The notes below the pieces were generated by a model. It was not told the origin of the DNA. It did no database searches and was given only the letters and a program-made list of their open reading frames with translations. This document shows positions 22,390-34,059 of a DNA stretch of 64,000 nucleotides, one piece after another. The DNA lies in NCBI GenBank assembly GCA_903813345.2, contig CAIIXF020000009.1:9170030-9234029 (forward strand), given 5' to 3'. The DNA comes from Owenia fusiformis (lineage: Eukaryota > Annelida > Polychaeta > Sabellida > Oweniidae). A program made the position numbers and the translations under genes. Every line of letters starts with the position of its first letter. Positions within the stretch are counted from its first letter, which is position 1.

Positions 22390-23190
22390 AAGGTACATGA
22401 AAGATTTTCTCATTAGACTCAGTATATTATGCCATTTTTTCACCTTTTTATGATAAAACTGAGTGAAAATTAGCTTCGAATTAATTGAACTTCACATTTC
22501 AATTGTTATGATGTCATACAAGAACCACTACATCTTGCATGGGGTAAAGATGGCTGTATCTGATAGTCATAAGAGAAATAGTAATTCACATTATTTTTTT
22601 TTACAAAATTTTTTTATAAAAAATAATAACGGGACTTCAGTACAATACTTCAGAGTTATGAATGTTGAGTTGATGAATGCAAATATTGTCAAGTCACCAC
22701 TGAAACATTTAAAGGAAAATGTACAAATTAGATTATAATACGCTAGCGCCATTTTCAACGACTTGTTTGAACTAGTGTTATTGGACTTCAAATAGAAGTG
22801 AAGGTCATCCGCAATTGATATACTGTACTCAGTGTTTTCAGTAGGCTTGTCCAAAATTGCGTCCCTTGGACGTAATGATTTTCAAAAAATGCGTCTCCCT
22901 TCAAAAAACTGCGTCCCTTGAAAAAATGTTCCCGGGAATTCAAAAGTCACGTTTTTACACTGGATGAAATAAATTGATGAAATTTTGTACCACTGCTTTT
23001 GCTATTTATCGGTCTGAATCAGCGTTCTTGCAAGTCTAGTATGTCATTGAATGATACAGATACCATCATAACTTATATTCTCCCATTTAAAACACCTTTT
23101 CCTTGCCAATTTCGAAACAATTTGCTATTGATTTTGCTTTAGCATGTTTAGTTTAGGGGCAATCTGCGCGAGGTTCAACTTTTTAGTTCA
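22390..23190. other. Intron 1 of gene A, unassigned part
   Basis: AT-rich, with short phrases around GCGTCCCTTG repeated near 22858-22920. The start of a dispersed repeat (GCAATCTGCGCGAGGTTC) stands at about 23159. No gene seen. Confidence 0.4.
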
Positions 23191-23198
23191 GTTTCTTG

Positions 23199-23503
23199 CA
23201 AGGAGGATTGGCTCCCAGAGTGCACCACCGATATTCTGTCCCATATATGGGTATGTCGTAATACAAAATTCGAATTCAAACAGCCGCCATTTTGTTCACT
23301 TCAACATTTAAATCGTGAATTTTGGTCTTATTTCCAAACGAAAAATTCCAAAACTCACAAGAAATGATCGAGATATTGGTTCGAATCTTTTGAACTGTTT
23401 ATTTTGAATTTATAGTCGGTCTTAATTTCAGAAAATAACGACATTTCGACGTTTTCATTGTTGGAAAATATCGAGTTTCGATCCTGGGAGCCAATCCTCC
23501 TTG
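23199..23503. mobile_element. 305-bp hAT-type MITE with 20-bp TIRs and 8-bp target duplication
   Basis: Perfect inverted repeats CAAGGAGGATTGGCTCCCAG at 23199-23218 and 23484-23503, flanked by GTTTCTTG at 23191-23198 and 23504-23511. The CAAGG terminus and 8-bp duplication fit the hAT superfamily. No coding capacity. It lies in intron 1 of gene A. Confidence 0.9.
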
Positions 23504-23511
23504 GTTTCTTG

Positions 23512-24836
23512 CGCATATGCAGTCTCAAATAATGATCACGTGATCACACTTGACCAATTGAAAATGGTTTGAATCAGGTCTTAAGCTACCGGCCAATCGT
23601 AGGACTCATACTGATTACTGCTCGGAAATCGAGTATTGTATAAATTTTTGTCCTATCACATGCCTCGTACTATTTCGATCAGAAATCAACTTCCGGGAAG
23701 GAAATTTCGAAAGAAAATTTTATTTCTTTTAGAAATAGAATTTTCTTCAATTATTTATTGGATTCTGACGAAATAAAGAGACTGAAGGTAAGATCTTTAT
23801 CAAATCATTCATCCAAAGTTGATTGTATGAGTATGGCTTGCACTGCGTCCACAAAACGCAATCACTTTTTATTTCCGGGTCCATGGATTTTTCATTACGT
23901 TTTTGCAATACTTGGACGGCGTTATTGAAATAGCAGTGTACTCATTGCATGGAGTAAGTTACTTTCTTCAGTATAACCAAACATCTGAGTTGAAAAATAA
24001 ATGGTGTTTTTTCTTATTGTTTCTAAAAGAAAGTTACTGGACCCTCTATAGTAGACAAGGGTTGTACTTGTGCATCAATAAAACCTAAAAATAAGCAATG
24101 TAAAGACCATAATGCATTATCGTCAGTATCATACAAAAATATTGGCAAATCTTGATTGTTTCAACACTCTAAACTTGACTGAATACGCAATTATAGCATG
24201 TAAAAAAGATCAAATATAACTGTGATTTATCACCAATGAACGGCCATGCCGGACATATTTCCCTCGCATCCCAAATATTTCCGGTTGAGAGCGCTGAATA
24301 CATTTAATTCATATTACAGATAATAAGTTTTATGTGTAATAGTCTAAATCCACCGATAATAGGAAGTTCTTCATTCAGAGTTCTGAATGAACTACTAGTA
24401 GTGCCAGCTTTCGACGACAAATGGAAATATTTTTTTACCATTATCATTGGTTACATTTCTATTCAATTTTTCTTCCTGAGAATACTACACTGTCATGTTT
24501 GGCTGGGTTCCACACTGTAACTTAGGGCGCGGGAGGACATATCACAAAGGATACAGTCTATCCCCCTCCTTAGACTATATCCTCTTGTCTTACTCTATGG
24601 TAATATCTTAATTTAAATATATGTATTTATGCTAATTGCTCTTTCACAGTGTGCATTAGTTTAGAGACCACATGGGCACCATATATTTATGAGCAACAGT
24701 GTAGACTAACCCCTTTGGGTAGACCAAGAAAAAAATTGAAGGCCCCATAAAATTTTAAGGGCCCGAGAAATTGGCCTTTTTTAGGCAAAATCATAAAAAA
24801 TAGGCCTAAACTTGGGCCCAATTTTTGGTTTTAGGC
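23512..24836. other. Intron 1 of gene A, unassigned part
   Basis: No bounded repeat or coding sequence recognised. Short open frames (for example near 23903 and 24332) show no known motif. Confidence 0.4.
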
Positions 24837-24902
24837 ATAGGCCAAGGGAAAAGTTATAGTTAGCTGTGTATTCAGCTTACCATTACTTTTCCCTTGGCCT
24901 AT
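24837..24902. repeat. Short hairpin, 18-bp arms
   Basis: ATAGGCCAAGGGAAAAGT and its perfect inverse, 30-bp loop. Sequence just before it (TAGGCCTAAACTTGGGCCCA) is also palindrome-rich. Confidence 0.7.
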
Positions 24903-25629
24903 GGTTTTAGGTTACTCAAGTCTCTTAGCCTACTCTCTAAACATGTAATAAACACCTTCCTGTCCGACGGTCAAAAAATCAATTTTTAGAAAAAGTTGAA
25001 ATGCCTCAATTGAATCATTTGGTCTACTTACAAACATGTACTTGCCTTATTTTTTGAAGTCAAATGTGTGTCTATTCCATAGTTAGTAATAGTGATACTT
25101 GAAACTGGATCCAAATGCTGTAAGAAACTCAGTCATTTTCTTCAGAAAATTTTCTCTGGTCTTAATGACGTCAGAGTTCATAGAAGTTCAAACTCTTGAC
25201 AAAATTTATGGAATCTCCTCCCATTTCGGGGAAATCATTCTGATCTAAATGACGTCATTTTCTTAGAATCTCTTCCATGTTGGAATGTAAGACGAATGCA
25301 AGGGAGAAATGATTTGCGTGATATGAGAGAAGGGGATTTCTATTCAATTTCCTATGATGAACTGACATCGGCCAAACTTATTATATATGGAGGGAAAACT
25401 TAAGAATAAGGCCAAATAAGAGAATAAATGGATTTTTTGATCATCAGACACCAAGGTTTTTAGAGAGTAAGTAAGTTTAAGGGCCTAGGGGCCCAAATTC
25501 TTTTTCCTGACTTGCAATGTCCCCCCCCCCACTTGTTAGCTTTTAGATCCGTCAGTGTATCAATAATAATACTGGTAAGTAGAGACCATAAGCAGCATAG
25601 ATGTCTAATAGCTTAGACGAAGCACAGTG

Positions 25630-25816
25630 GTCATATAAATCGGACCTTGTATGCTGTTCTTCGATAATCCTTGTTCTTATTTGGATATTTATTTTTTATC
25701 ATTTTCATAGCATATACGGTCCTCGTATGCAAGAAAATAAGAAAAGATAAATATCCAAATCAGAAAAAATAACAACAAATTGAAATAACATCATACGAGG
25801 GTCAGATTTATATGAC
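25630..25816. mobile_element. 187-bp palindromic MITE-like element
   Basis: Ends GTCATATAAATC and its inverse; inner arms ATTTGGATATTTAT and inverse. Overall the two halves pair with moderate mismatch. No clear target duplication. Confidence 0.6.
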
Positions 25817-26650
25817 TAAGGCACAGGAACCTCTAGCTCTATCAACACCTGACTCACAGATGGCAGAATTTTTTTAAGAAAATACATCCTAAAGAAATAC
25901 AAAGTGAGGCAGGCTTCTTGGAGAAAATGGATATAATTTCACTTTCGGTTTTTGAAAGTCCGATATCTCTTCTATCATAATACTACTCCTTATGAAACCA
26001 TTGTTTTCTACGGTCTTTTTATAACAAATTCACTTTGTTCTTGGTCATAATTGAGCCTCGTGATACTGAATAAACAGCAAAATGTTTTAAAAACTTACTT
26101 GTTCCACTAGTATTGAGATGTCATACCGTCCTGATTGGTCCAAATATGGCGGTTCAAAATTTTCTAATAACGCTTCGAATAATATTATTTCAATCTCTGG
26201 CATGTTAATCAATATCATAGCTTGTTATTTCACACCAAGGTAAAGATGTGAGGGATATGTTAGCATCGATTAAACATCACAACAACATGTTATATTCAAA
26301 AACTAACTGGTGAAAATTTGCGCAAACGAAGGTGGTACACATTGACGCAAGTCCCTTTACGCCCACTGTATACTGCCAGTGCCGTATGCGAAGAACAACG
26401 ATCAATATTTCAAACTCTCCAACAATCTTCGAAGACCTGACAATACTGCCATCCTTTTTCGGTAAGTTTTCATTGTTAATTCAAGCCTTCAACCCTGTTA
26501 ATCGTAAATCTGTATTGATTTATGATGTACAATTTGCAATTTATAAACCCAGAAGAATTTTTTTTCCATTTTTTTTTCAAAAAGCCTTCCTCACTTTGTA
26601 TTTATTTAGGATGTAGATCTATTTCCTAAGAAAAATTCCACATGCTATCT

Positions 26651-27310
26651 ATTGCAAGACTAACGCCTGGTGTAACCGTCACCATGTTATTCGGTGTTTT
26701 TTAAGTAGCGCAAGGATCCTGCCATGACCGTGACAATGGTTGCAAGGCCTGTCATGACCGTCAGAATGTTAAAGCCTGTCATGACCGTGGTAAGGTTAAA
26801 GCCTGATATGACCGTGACAATAGTTGCAAGGCCTCTCATGACCGTGGTTGTATTTAAAGTAGCATGAGAACACCGTAATGACAATTTTTCTTCGTGTTTA
26901 ACTACCTTAAATATGTAAATAAAGACTACTAAATATGTGTATTAGTTTCACAACGCAAACCTAATTTTTAAATAATTTGCGAACAAACTATATCTCTACT
27001 CTCATTCAAGGAGCTTTGATTCGAAAGCATATACTTTCTATAATGATCAATTAACAAGATTTCTCCATAAAAAATACCAACAGCAACGGGCGAAATATGA
27101 AGGTCATTAATGTCATATAAAGGTTACGGTCACGCCAGGCTTACACGATTACACTACCACGGTCATGGCAGGCATTTAATATAATACAGCATTGTCGCGG
27201 TTATACCAGGCTTTCACGATAACATTACCACGGTCATGGCAGGATCCTTGGGCTACTTAAAAAACACCGAATAACATGGTGACGGTTACGCCAGGCGTAA
27301 GTCTTGCAAT
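26651..27310. mobile_element. 660-bp element with 82-bp terminal inverted repeats
   Basis: Arms 26651-26732 and 27229-27310 are inverted copies with about four mismatches (GTAACCGTCACCATGTTATT, CGGTGTTTTTTAAGTAGC, GGATCCTGCCATGACCGTG). Inner subrepeats CATGACCGTG and GTTAAAGCCTG recur on both sides. Target duplication not resolved. In intron 1 of gene A, 250 bp from exon 1. Confidence 0.8.
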
Positions 27311-27557
27311 GCAAGGTCTCAAAAATTCTGCTATCTGTGACCGTACTCGATAGCTTGGTGACAGAACCCCAGGAAAATATCTCTTATAGAGCTTTAAGAG
27401 GTATAGGGTTATTTCCGTGGTTTGATCACCAATAGATATCACTGTCAGTTGTTGATGCAGGTTCCTGTGAGACTAGGCTAACATAAAGGAAAACGTGGGA
27501 AAACAAATCAATTCCAAATGAACAACACAATCGACAATGAATTTCAATTTGTCTCAC

Positions 27558-27678
27558 CAACTTCGCCGTGTTTTGAAAAATGCCTCTTTAATTCCTCGGG
27601 TGTGGTCCTGTACGTCAGATTGTCGACCTTTAGGGAAAACATCCCACTTGTGTCAGGTGGACCACGTCCGTAACTCAT
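27558..27678 (-). CDS. SRSF2-like SR splicing factor A, exon 1 (start and RRM N-half)
   Basis: First coding exon of a three-exon SR protein gene on the minus strand. It begins ATG at 27678 with a start like human SRSF2 ([10 protein letters not shown]) and carries the RNP2 strand SLKVDNL at residues 14-20. The exon ends after one base of codon 41, at a GTGAGA donor. The full protein is 171 aa: RRM about 14-92, a Gly/Arg hinge, then an RS domain. SRSF2 family proteins bind exonic enhancers through the RRM and recruit the spliceosome through phosphorylated RS repeats in the nucleus. The protein is shorter than vertebrate SRSF2 (about 220 aa) because of a short RS tail. It shares a 374-bp intergenic stretch with gene B, its divergent paralogue. 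Family assignment is firm; orthology to SRSF2 rather than another one-RRM SR protein is inference. Confidence 0.9.
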
Positions 27679-28052
27679 CTTCGTAGATAATATTTCTCAC
27701 AAGTAAAATGGCGAAACGGTTTTGTGTGCGGTAAAAACTCTAACAAAACAATTCAGGCATGTTCGGAATTTTTGGGGAAAATGACTATTTTTGTTTCGTC
27801 TTATTGGTCTTTTACTTAATGGATAATGGACAATTCAGTGATTTCTGACAGTAATTATTACAAAAATATGTGAATAATCATAATCTAGAGAGCTGGTAAA
27901 GACAATCAAAATTTAACGTACACTTTTTAAAAGGCAATTATTTAATGTTCTTCATTGCAACGTAGCATCCACCATTTAAACCGCCATTTTTGTTGTGAGC
28001 GTGGGTAAACGATCCGCGCAGATTTTACTCGATTTGTGAAATACCAAGAAGG
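27679..28052. promoter_or_regulatory. Shared divergent promoter region of SRSF2-like genes A and B
   Basis: The two start codons face away from each other across 374 bp, so both promoters and leaders must lie here or overlap the genes. On B's side CCGCCATTTT sits at 27981-27990; on A's side the minus strand reads CGCCATTTT at 27713-27705. Gene C has the same CCGCCATTTT at 38776-38785. This matches the core of the YY1-type motif common near metazoan housekeeping starts. No TATA box is evident. The motif is seen; its function is inferred. Confidence 0.6.
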
Positions 28053-28176
28053 ATGAGCTACGGAGGGCGTGGTCCACCCGATACCAACGGGATGATTTCC
28101 CTTAAAGTTGATAATTTAACTTACAGAACCAACCCAGACGACCTGAAAAGGCACTTTGATAAATTTGGTGAAGTTG
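28053..28176 (+). CDS. SRSF2-like SR splicing factor B, exon 1
   Basis: ATG at 28053 in the context AAGGATGA; encodes [20 protein letters not shown] and onward through residue 41, with RNP2 SLKVDNL, ending before a GTGAGT donor in the same codon as genes A and C. The mature protein is 167 aa: RRM, Arg-rich hinge, RS domain. It should act as a nuclear pre-mRNA splicing regulator. It differs from A by one extra Gly near the start and by [15 protein letters not shown] instead of [15 protein letters not shown]. Gene C is its near-identical tandem copy. The short open stretch to 28280 is intron read-through. Confidence 0.92.
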
Positions 28177-30217
28177 GTGAGTTTCATATTTTCAATATTT
28201 TTCAATGGTGCTTTTCTCTTGTGACTGACAGTCCCACTCGTGAATGGCCTATCAATATCATTAATCCGAATCAAACATAAAAAAGAAAACCTTGTTCAGA
28301 GAATTGGGGATTGAGGTCAATGAAATAACCAAACTTGCTGTCATTTTTCGCCATTCCCACGTTTGACTTCACTTCTTAAAAGAGAGCTTCGTCTTCACTC
28401 TTTCAAACTAAAATAAACCTGTGAACTCACCGGGCCAATCAGTGTTCGTTCGCCAAATTTGACCGACGTTTTTTATATGGTCATTCCTTCTGACGTCATC
28501 GTTGAGCCCGGAATTGACCAATGACATGCGCATATTTGATTAGAACGCATTTGGCGCTTGTTTCTTCAAGCTCGCTGATTGGTGGAAGGTCAGCACGTAG
28601 GTCAAAAGTGATTTACCCAAACTGTCACCGGTACCCGTCGTGGGGGCGGGGCTACTAAACTGTAATATAGTCTCTACTAGGCAGAGTGTAGTTTAACTAG
28701 ACTCTGCACGCAGGGTATGTAACTGTAAGCTTAACCTCTTGAATACCCAGAGTGACGGATATATCCGTCACAAATGAAATAAGACTGGTGCCCAGAGTGA
28801 CGAGAAAATCCGTCACAAAATTTTTCACAAAAATTGCTCTCATTTGAACAATTTTCATCCAATTTACACAAAAATTGTTTTAAAACGTGTAGAAATGATC
28901 TCTGCCGTCCAATTTTACTAAGCTGAGCATCTAAAGTTGTATAGGTATGTAATAAAATGTCAAAAGGTGGCAAAAAATGAAAAATTCTCTGGTTTCATGC
29001 CAATTTTAGAGCCTAGGATTCAAGAGGTTAACGTTCCTTACACAGTCTATTGTTCAAAAGTATATTTATTAGACTCTATACAAAATATATTTATTTTCTT
29101 ATAGTCAATCCCAAGATGGCTGCGCTCTTCTCCCCCTCGTGGTATCAAGTGACTTATTATGACTACATATCATACATTGCAGTGACATCTTTCAATAACA
29201 AGCAATTAATGTTACAGTAACGTCATAAAACAACACAAAACATGTACGATGTAGATTCCCGGAAGCAGATCGAATAGAAAACGGTTGTGCATGTATGGAG
29301 AAATAATGAACGTCCATTATTGGCTATGCTGCATTCTGATTGGTTGAGAAATTCAATAAGAGCCTGGTCATGTTGGAATTCTAAATGATTTTCGAAAAAT
29401 TATTTGAATCCTCATTCTTTTGTTCACTCTACTCCTTTATCCCATGAATGTGGAGGTGATTTGCCTTTTTTTCTTATTTTTGATATATTTTATTCATGCG
29501 CGTATACTATTCAAATAATCAGATTGGTTTTAACTTTCGTTCCCACTTGTGGGTACTGATTTTAATCCAATCAGAAACTAGAGATTATTCTGCCCATATT
29601 GGTCTTCTTCCCCGCAAAATTGACAAAATTGAATGTGTGAAAACAATGAAAAAATGTTTCTACATTCCTGGTGAATGTCAAGTCTCGCATCATAGTGTCA
29701 TTTTGTCTGCATGGGGTGTTGTCTGTAAGTCACTGCTTAACAGGCTAACTGCAAATATAACAAATTGATTTGAAATAAACAAATGTCATTTGTGAACAAT
29801 ATATACATATTCCATTTATTATTACAGCACTGTGGTCTTCTTTTTTTAGGTTTTAATGATGAAAATGAAACAATGCAATGGCCTTTAGCCATGTGTGTAC
29901 AGGCATATCAATAAGCCCTCTCTCCTTTAGTAAAAGGGAAAAGCATCAAGTGTGAATTGTAAACCAGCCAAAAGGCAGCATAATAATGCCAATAATCATA
30001 AGAACATTGTGATAAAAAGCAGTGATCTCCCCAAAATTTATCTCGGGTAGATGCCAATTTTTCAAGATTTTTCTCATTTTCAAGTGGGTGCAAATGGATT
30101 TTCAAGTGGGTGCAGCACCCACCTGCTTTAATGCTTGGGAGATCACTGTAAAGGTAAAATAATATAGCCCTGCATTAAACTTAAGTCTAGGCCTATAGAT
30201 TTATGTTTTTTTTTCAG
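28177..30217 (+). other. Intron 1 of gene B
   Basis: 2.04 kb GTGAGT...TTTCAG intron. It holds a TTAA-flanked MITE at 28735-29027 and a short inverted repeat near 28670-28715. No further coding sequence recognised. Confidence 0.8.
28735..29027. mobile_element. 293-bp TTAA-flanked MITE
   Basis: TTAA at 28731 and 29028; terminal inverted repeats start CCTCTTGAAT. Inside are AGAGTGACGGATATATCCGT-type palindromes. TTAA targets point to piggyBac or Kolobok-like elements. In intron 1 of gene B. Confidence 0.75.
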
Positions 30218-30431
30218 GTGATATTTACATTCCTAGAGATCGCCGTACAAAGGAAAGCAGGGGATTTGCTTTTGTGCGATACTATGACAAACGAGATGCT
30301 GAAGATGCAATGGATGAGATGGATGGTGCAATCGTAGATGGACGGGAATTAAGAGTTCAGATTGCACGATATGGTCGTCCAAGTGACCCAGGCAGGGGTA
30401 GAGGTGGAGACTCTTATAGAAGGAGAAGAAG
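30218..30431 (+). CDS. SRSF2-like gene B, exon 2
   Basis: Starts after TTTTTTTTCAG and completes the split Gly codon. It encodes [19 protein letters not shown] and onward, with RNP1 RGFAFVRY, the helix [19 protein letters not shown], and a hinge [14 protein letters not shown]. It ends before GTAACG. At the protein level it differs from exon 2 of gene C at only a few sites (R/Y after RDR, and the hinge), so the copies are recent or conserved. Confidence 0.92.
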
Positions 30432-32003
30432 GTAACGAATCAGGCAGTTTTGTGATTGGTAAAATCGTGGATAAGAAGTTCAAAATTTGAAAAACATCCA
30501 AAATATTTTCAATATGGAGGCATGCTTAAATAAAAATAGCTGATGCAATTCCCCGATATCAATGTCAGAGAAGCTTATTTTTTGGTTCCAGATCCCCCCT
30601 CCCCTAATTGAAAATATATAGCTTATTTGGTGACAATTTGATCTTTTGATGTCTTAGTCTCAACTTAGTCTCAACTTTGTTTACCCTATCAATAATATGA
30701 TTAAACTCACTATAGGAATAAAAAACTTAAACATATTGAAATAGGAATTTAGGCATCTGAAAATGTAGATTAGATATGATTTGCCTAGAAATAAATTGCT
30801 AGACGACTCTATTAGTATTAATAAATGTTGTCTTCATCAAAAACTTCAATTCTGATCTGACAAATCTAATATTCCTTATTTATTCCCCCTTTGGGTAGGC
30901 CCAGAAAAAATTTTAAGGGTCCCAAGAAATTGGCCTTTTTGAATTAATTATTGAATAAAAATTGAAAAAACAGTAAAAACTGTTCAGAAAAGTGCATATT
31001 TTCAATAAACTTCTCATTGGTTCAAATGATAGGATATTACTAGGCTTTTCATCATTTAAAAAATAGAATGCAGAAATCAGGGAAAAGTCAGGAATTCGTG
31101 AAAATGTTCTGCTGACTTTTTTGTACTTTTATGGTATATTTTTTAGCTGAGTCTGTCAACAATAGTGGCATGTTGTAAAACCTCTGTCAATAGGATTCCC
31201 GTTTTAAGTTATTTTTGTTCAACATCAGTATAGAAAACCCCCCTATATCTCCTGGTTCAAAAGCTTGCCTATTTTAAAAATGGCCAACCAATTTGTCTCG
31301 CAAAAATTACTATTATATCCGCTTTTATTTTATTATTTGCGGCCATTATAGTTATTACTGATTTGTCCATATGTCTCTCAGTCAGTCCACATTTTAAAAC
31401 CTCTGTCCAGGATTCCCGTTTTAAGTTATTTTTATTCAGAAATCCTCCTATGACGCCTGGTTCAAAAACTCCATGTTTTTTTCCAAAATGGCCACAATTT
31501 TTTCTCACAAAATTCCCTTTCGACCCATTTAGTAGCTTTATAAATGATTTCAGGTATTCTGCATTTTAAAAACCTATACCACTGTAAACAGGTAAACAGT
31601 GATATTAAGAAATCATTTTCTTAAAAAATCTGCAAAAGTTATATCTTTTTTTTATTGTCAGCCATTTTAATTGTTTTGTCCATCTGTCTCTCAGTCAGTC
31701 AACAATATTGTGGCATGTTCTAACACCTGGGTCAATAGGATTCCTCTAACTTCAATACAGAAGTCCCTCCTGAGAGTTCTTGCTCACCTATTTTGATTTT
31801 CAAAGAGGCCACCATTTTAGTCATGAAAAATTCACTTTTTGACCATTAAGTAGCTGTATAAATAATATCAGGTGTCCTGCATTGTAAAAATACATGACAC
31901 TGTAAAAAGTAGTTCAACAAGATAATTCGTTCGCTTTTCTTTTTTTAAGCAACACCATGTGAGCCCAGTACTATTTTTTCACTTAAGTTTTGTGTTTTTG
32001 CAG
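30432..32003 (+). other. Intron 2 of gene B with decayed tandem repeat
   Basis: 1.57 kb intron. From about 31100 to 31950 it holds roughly three diverged copies of a ~300-bp unit with shared phrases such as CCTCTGTC, GATTCCCGTTTTAAGTTATT and TCTCTCAGTCAGTC. Gene C's intron 2 is only 265 bp and lacks this array. Confidence 0.6.
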
Positions 32004-32169
32004 ATCATACTCCAGGTCCCGCTCAAGGTCACCAAGGAGGCGTCGATCCAGATCCAGAAGTCGATCCAGGAGCAGGGACCGCAGAGATAGAAGTGACTCC
32101 CGATCTCCCTACAAGTCCAGATCACCATCTCGCTCCCCACGCAGATCCCGTTCTAGGTCCAGGTCTTAA
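32004..32169 (+). CDS. SRSF2-like gene B, exon 3 (RS domain)
   Basis: Acceptor TTTTTGCAG, then codon AG|A and an RS domain starting SYSRSRSRSPRRRRSRSRSR and ending RRSRSRSRS with TAA at 32167. The three exons total 504 nt. Compared with gene C it has one extra Ser-Arg pair in one place and lacks one in another, the sort of slippage expected in RS repeats. Confidence 0.92.
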
Positions 32170-32810
32170 TCTGAAAAGGATCTTTGGAGATGAAATAACA
32201 TATGCTCCTGAGAGAGGAGTCCATCAATGACATTTCTGCAAAGATTTGGAAAAGGTTACTATTCAGATTTAACAATGATCTAAGCTAGAGCTTTGGTTGC
32301 AAAATTTTAGTGACACTGATTTTAACGTCTAAAGTAGTTTTGATACAATGATGATAAGTAAATACTGTAAGACAAGAGATATAGATATGATCTTTGCAGT
32401 TCTTTTATAAATGTATTTTACAATTTTTCTCATTTTTCATTATTATATCATAAATAACCTCATTACATTTTTCATTATGGCATGTATTGAAGCAGAAATA
32501 TAAGACGATTTTATATAAACATGTATACAAGTAATAATTATTTTTGTAAAATTCTACAGTAAGTGGGATATGTAGGCCTGTATCACATTAACATTTTTGT
32601 CTTGTTTTTCATCAGACATCAAATTTAACTCTCAAGACTATAATCCAATCATTGAGCCACAAGTTTTGTGAATTTGGCATCTAATGATTGTTGTCAAAAT
32701 TATTTCCAATGGCATTTCATTAAACTTTTCCAAAAAATCAAATCCATGAAGTACTTAGTAATTGTAATTACATTTTGCAAAAAATAATGTTTGTAAATAA
32801 GTATCAACAG

Positions 32811-32816
32811 AATAAA
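32811..32816 (+). terminator. Candidate poly(A) signal of gene B
   Basis: AATAAA in the context CAACAGAATAAAGGTATA, about 640 nt after the stop. The same context occurs after gene C at 40838, so the signal was duplicated with the gene. A GCTGTGCAGT minisatellite follows about 65 nt later in both copies. Confidence 0.55.
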
Positions 32817-32875
32817 GGTATATATAGTACATCTTGTACATTAAATTTATTGGAATTCTTCTATGTGCTTTAGGC

Positions 32876-33170
32876 GCAGTAAGGTGTGTGCTGTGCAGTA
32901 AGGTGTTTGCTGTGCAGTGCAGTAAGGTGTTTGCTGTGCAATGCAGTAAGGTGTTTGCTGTGCAATGCAGTAAGGTGTTTGCTGTGCAGTGCAGTAAAGT
33001 TGCTGTGCAGTGGGGTATAAGCTGTGCAGAGCAGCAGTTAAGCTGCTGTGCAGTGGGCTATTTGCTGTGCAGTGCAGTAAAGTTGCTGTGCAGTGGGGTA
33101 TAAGCTGTGCAGAGCAGTAAAGTTGCTATGCAGTGGGGTATTTCCTGTGCAGTAAAGTTCTTGCTGGGCA
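32876..33170. repeat. GCTGTGCAGT-type minisatellite downstream of gene B
   Basis: Irregular tandem of units built from GTGCTGTGCAGTAAGGTGTT and shorter variants, about 300 bp. An equivalent array follows gene C at about 40908-41250. The open frames here on both strands are products of the repeat. Confidence 0.8.
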
Positions 33171-34059
33171 GTAAAGAAAATTCGCTGTAGACATGGTAGA
33201 ATTGTGACCATCCTTATATCAGTTAGCTGGGTTGCTGTCATTTGTTATTTGGAATAGCTGGGGTGCAAATATAGAACTGTGTAGCAGTCTTGGAGATGGT
33301 CATGTCATTTGGAATAGCAGATCAATAATTGTTGCAGATAGTCATGTTATTTGTTGAAGCAGCTGCTACTGCAGATCAGTTAACTGGTAACTTTTGATGC
33401 AAGTAGTCATGTCATCAGAGATGGGTTTGTTATTTACATATGCTGGGTTCTACAGTCAAGTAGTCATGTGAAAATTGGAATAAATTAACATTTGAACACA
33501 TGGTTTCTGATTTGACTGTTCCTAATTATGTCACCACCATACACGTGGTGTTATTATGTCACCACCACAAGTGGTGACATATTTTGATAGTCTCCAACTT
33601 TGCTGTGGATGGTGTTCAGCAGTCGGCATATGTAACAAGCAACAGGTTGTGACACTTAATGTGCAGATGGCGCACGTTAATGCCTTGTTTATGATTCCTG
33701 AAAAGGTGTAAATACTACTATGACTAGTAAGCAAAGTGACTTAGATCAACTCTTACCCATGCCATGAACAAATGAAATACTCAAAAACTTAGCCAAAAAT
33801 CAGATACGCAGCAGGTTGCAATAAGAGACTATTATTGGTGATGTAAGTTCTAGGTTCCACATATTTTCTATTTTTAATCATGGAATGTTTTAGGAATATT
33901 AAGTTATACCCAGACCTACTTTAATTCATTTCAGTGCTCTTGTTTGGTGGCTTCATTTAGTTAGCTTTTTCTGTAAACATTCAAAACATCTCAGTCCTGA
34001 TTTACATTTGTTGTGTTTTATAGTTCATATTGTTTTTAGACGCATTATAATATAGGATA
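33171..34059. other. Duplicated 3' flank of gene B
   Basis: Non-coding sequence with clear but diverged counterparts after gene C (about 41250-42060), for example ACACATGGTTTCTGATTTGA at both sites. About 33535-33585 is an insertion with the palindromic phrase GTCACCACCACAAGTGGTGAC, an end seen on other dispersed repeats of this window. Confidence 0.55.

Noticed and set aside
32834-33241. Cys-rich plus-strand frame and Tyr/Thr-rich minus-strand frame, with counterparts at 40897-41310
   Set aside because: Both come from the GCTGTGCAGT minisatellite after the SR genes.
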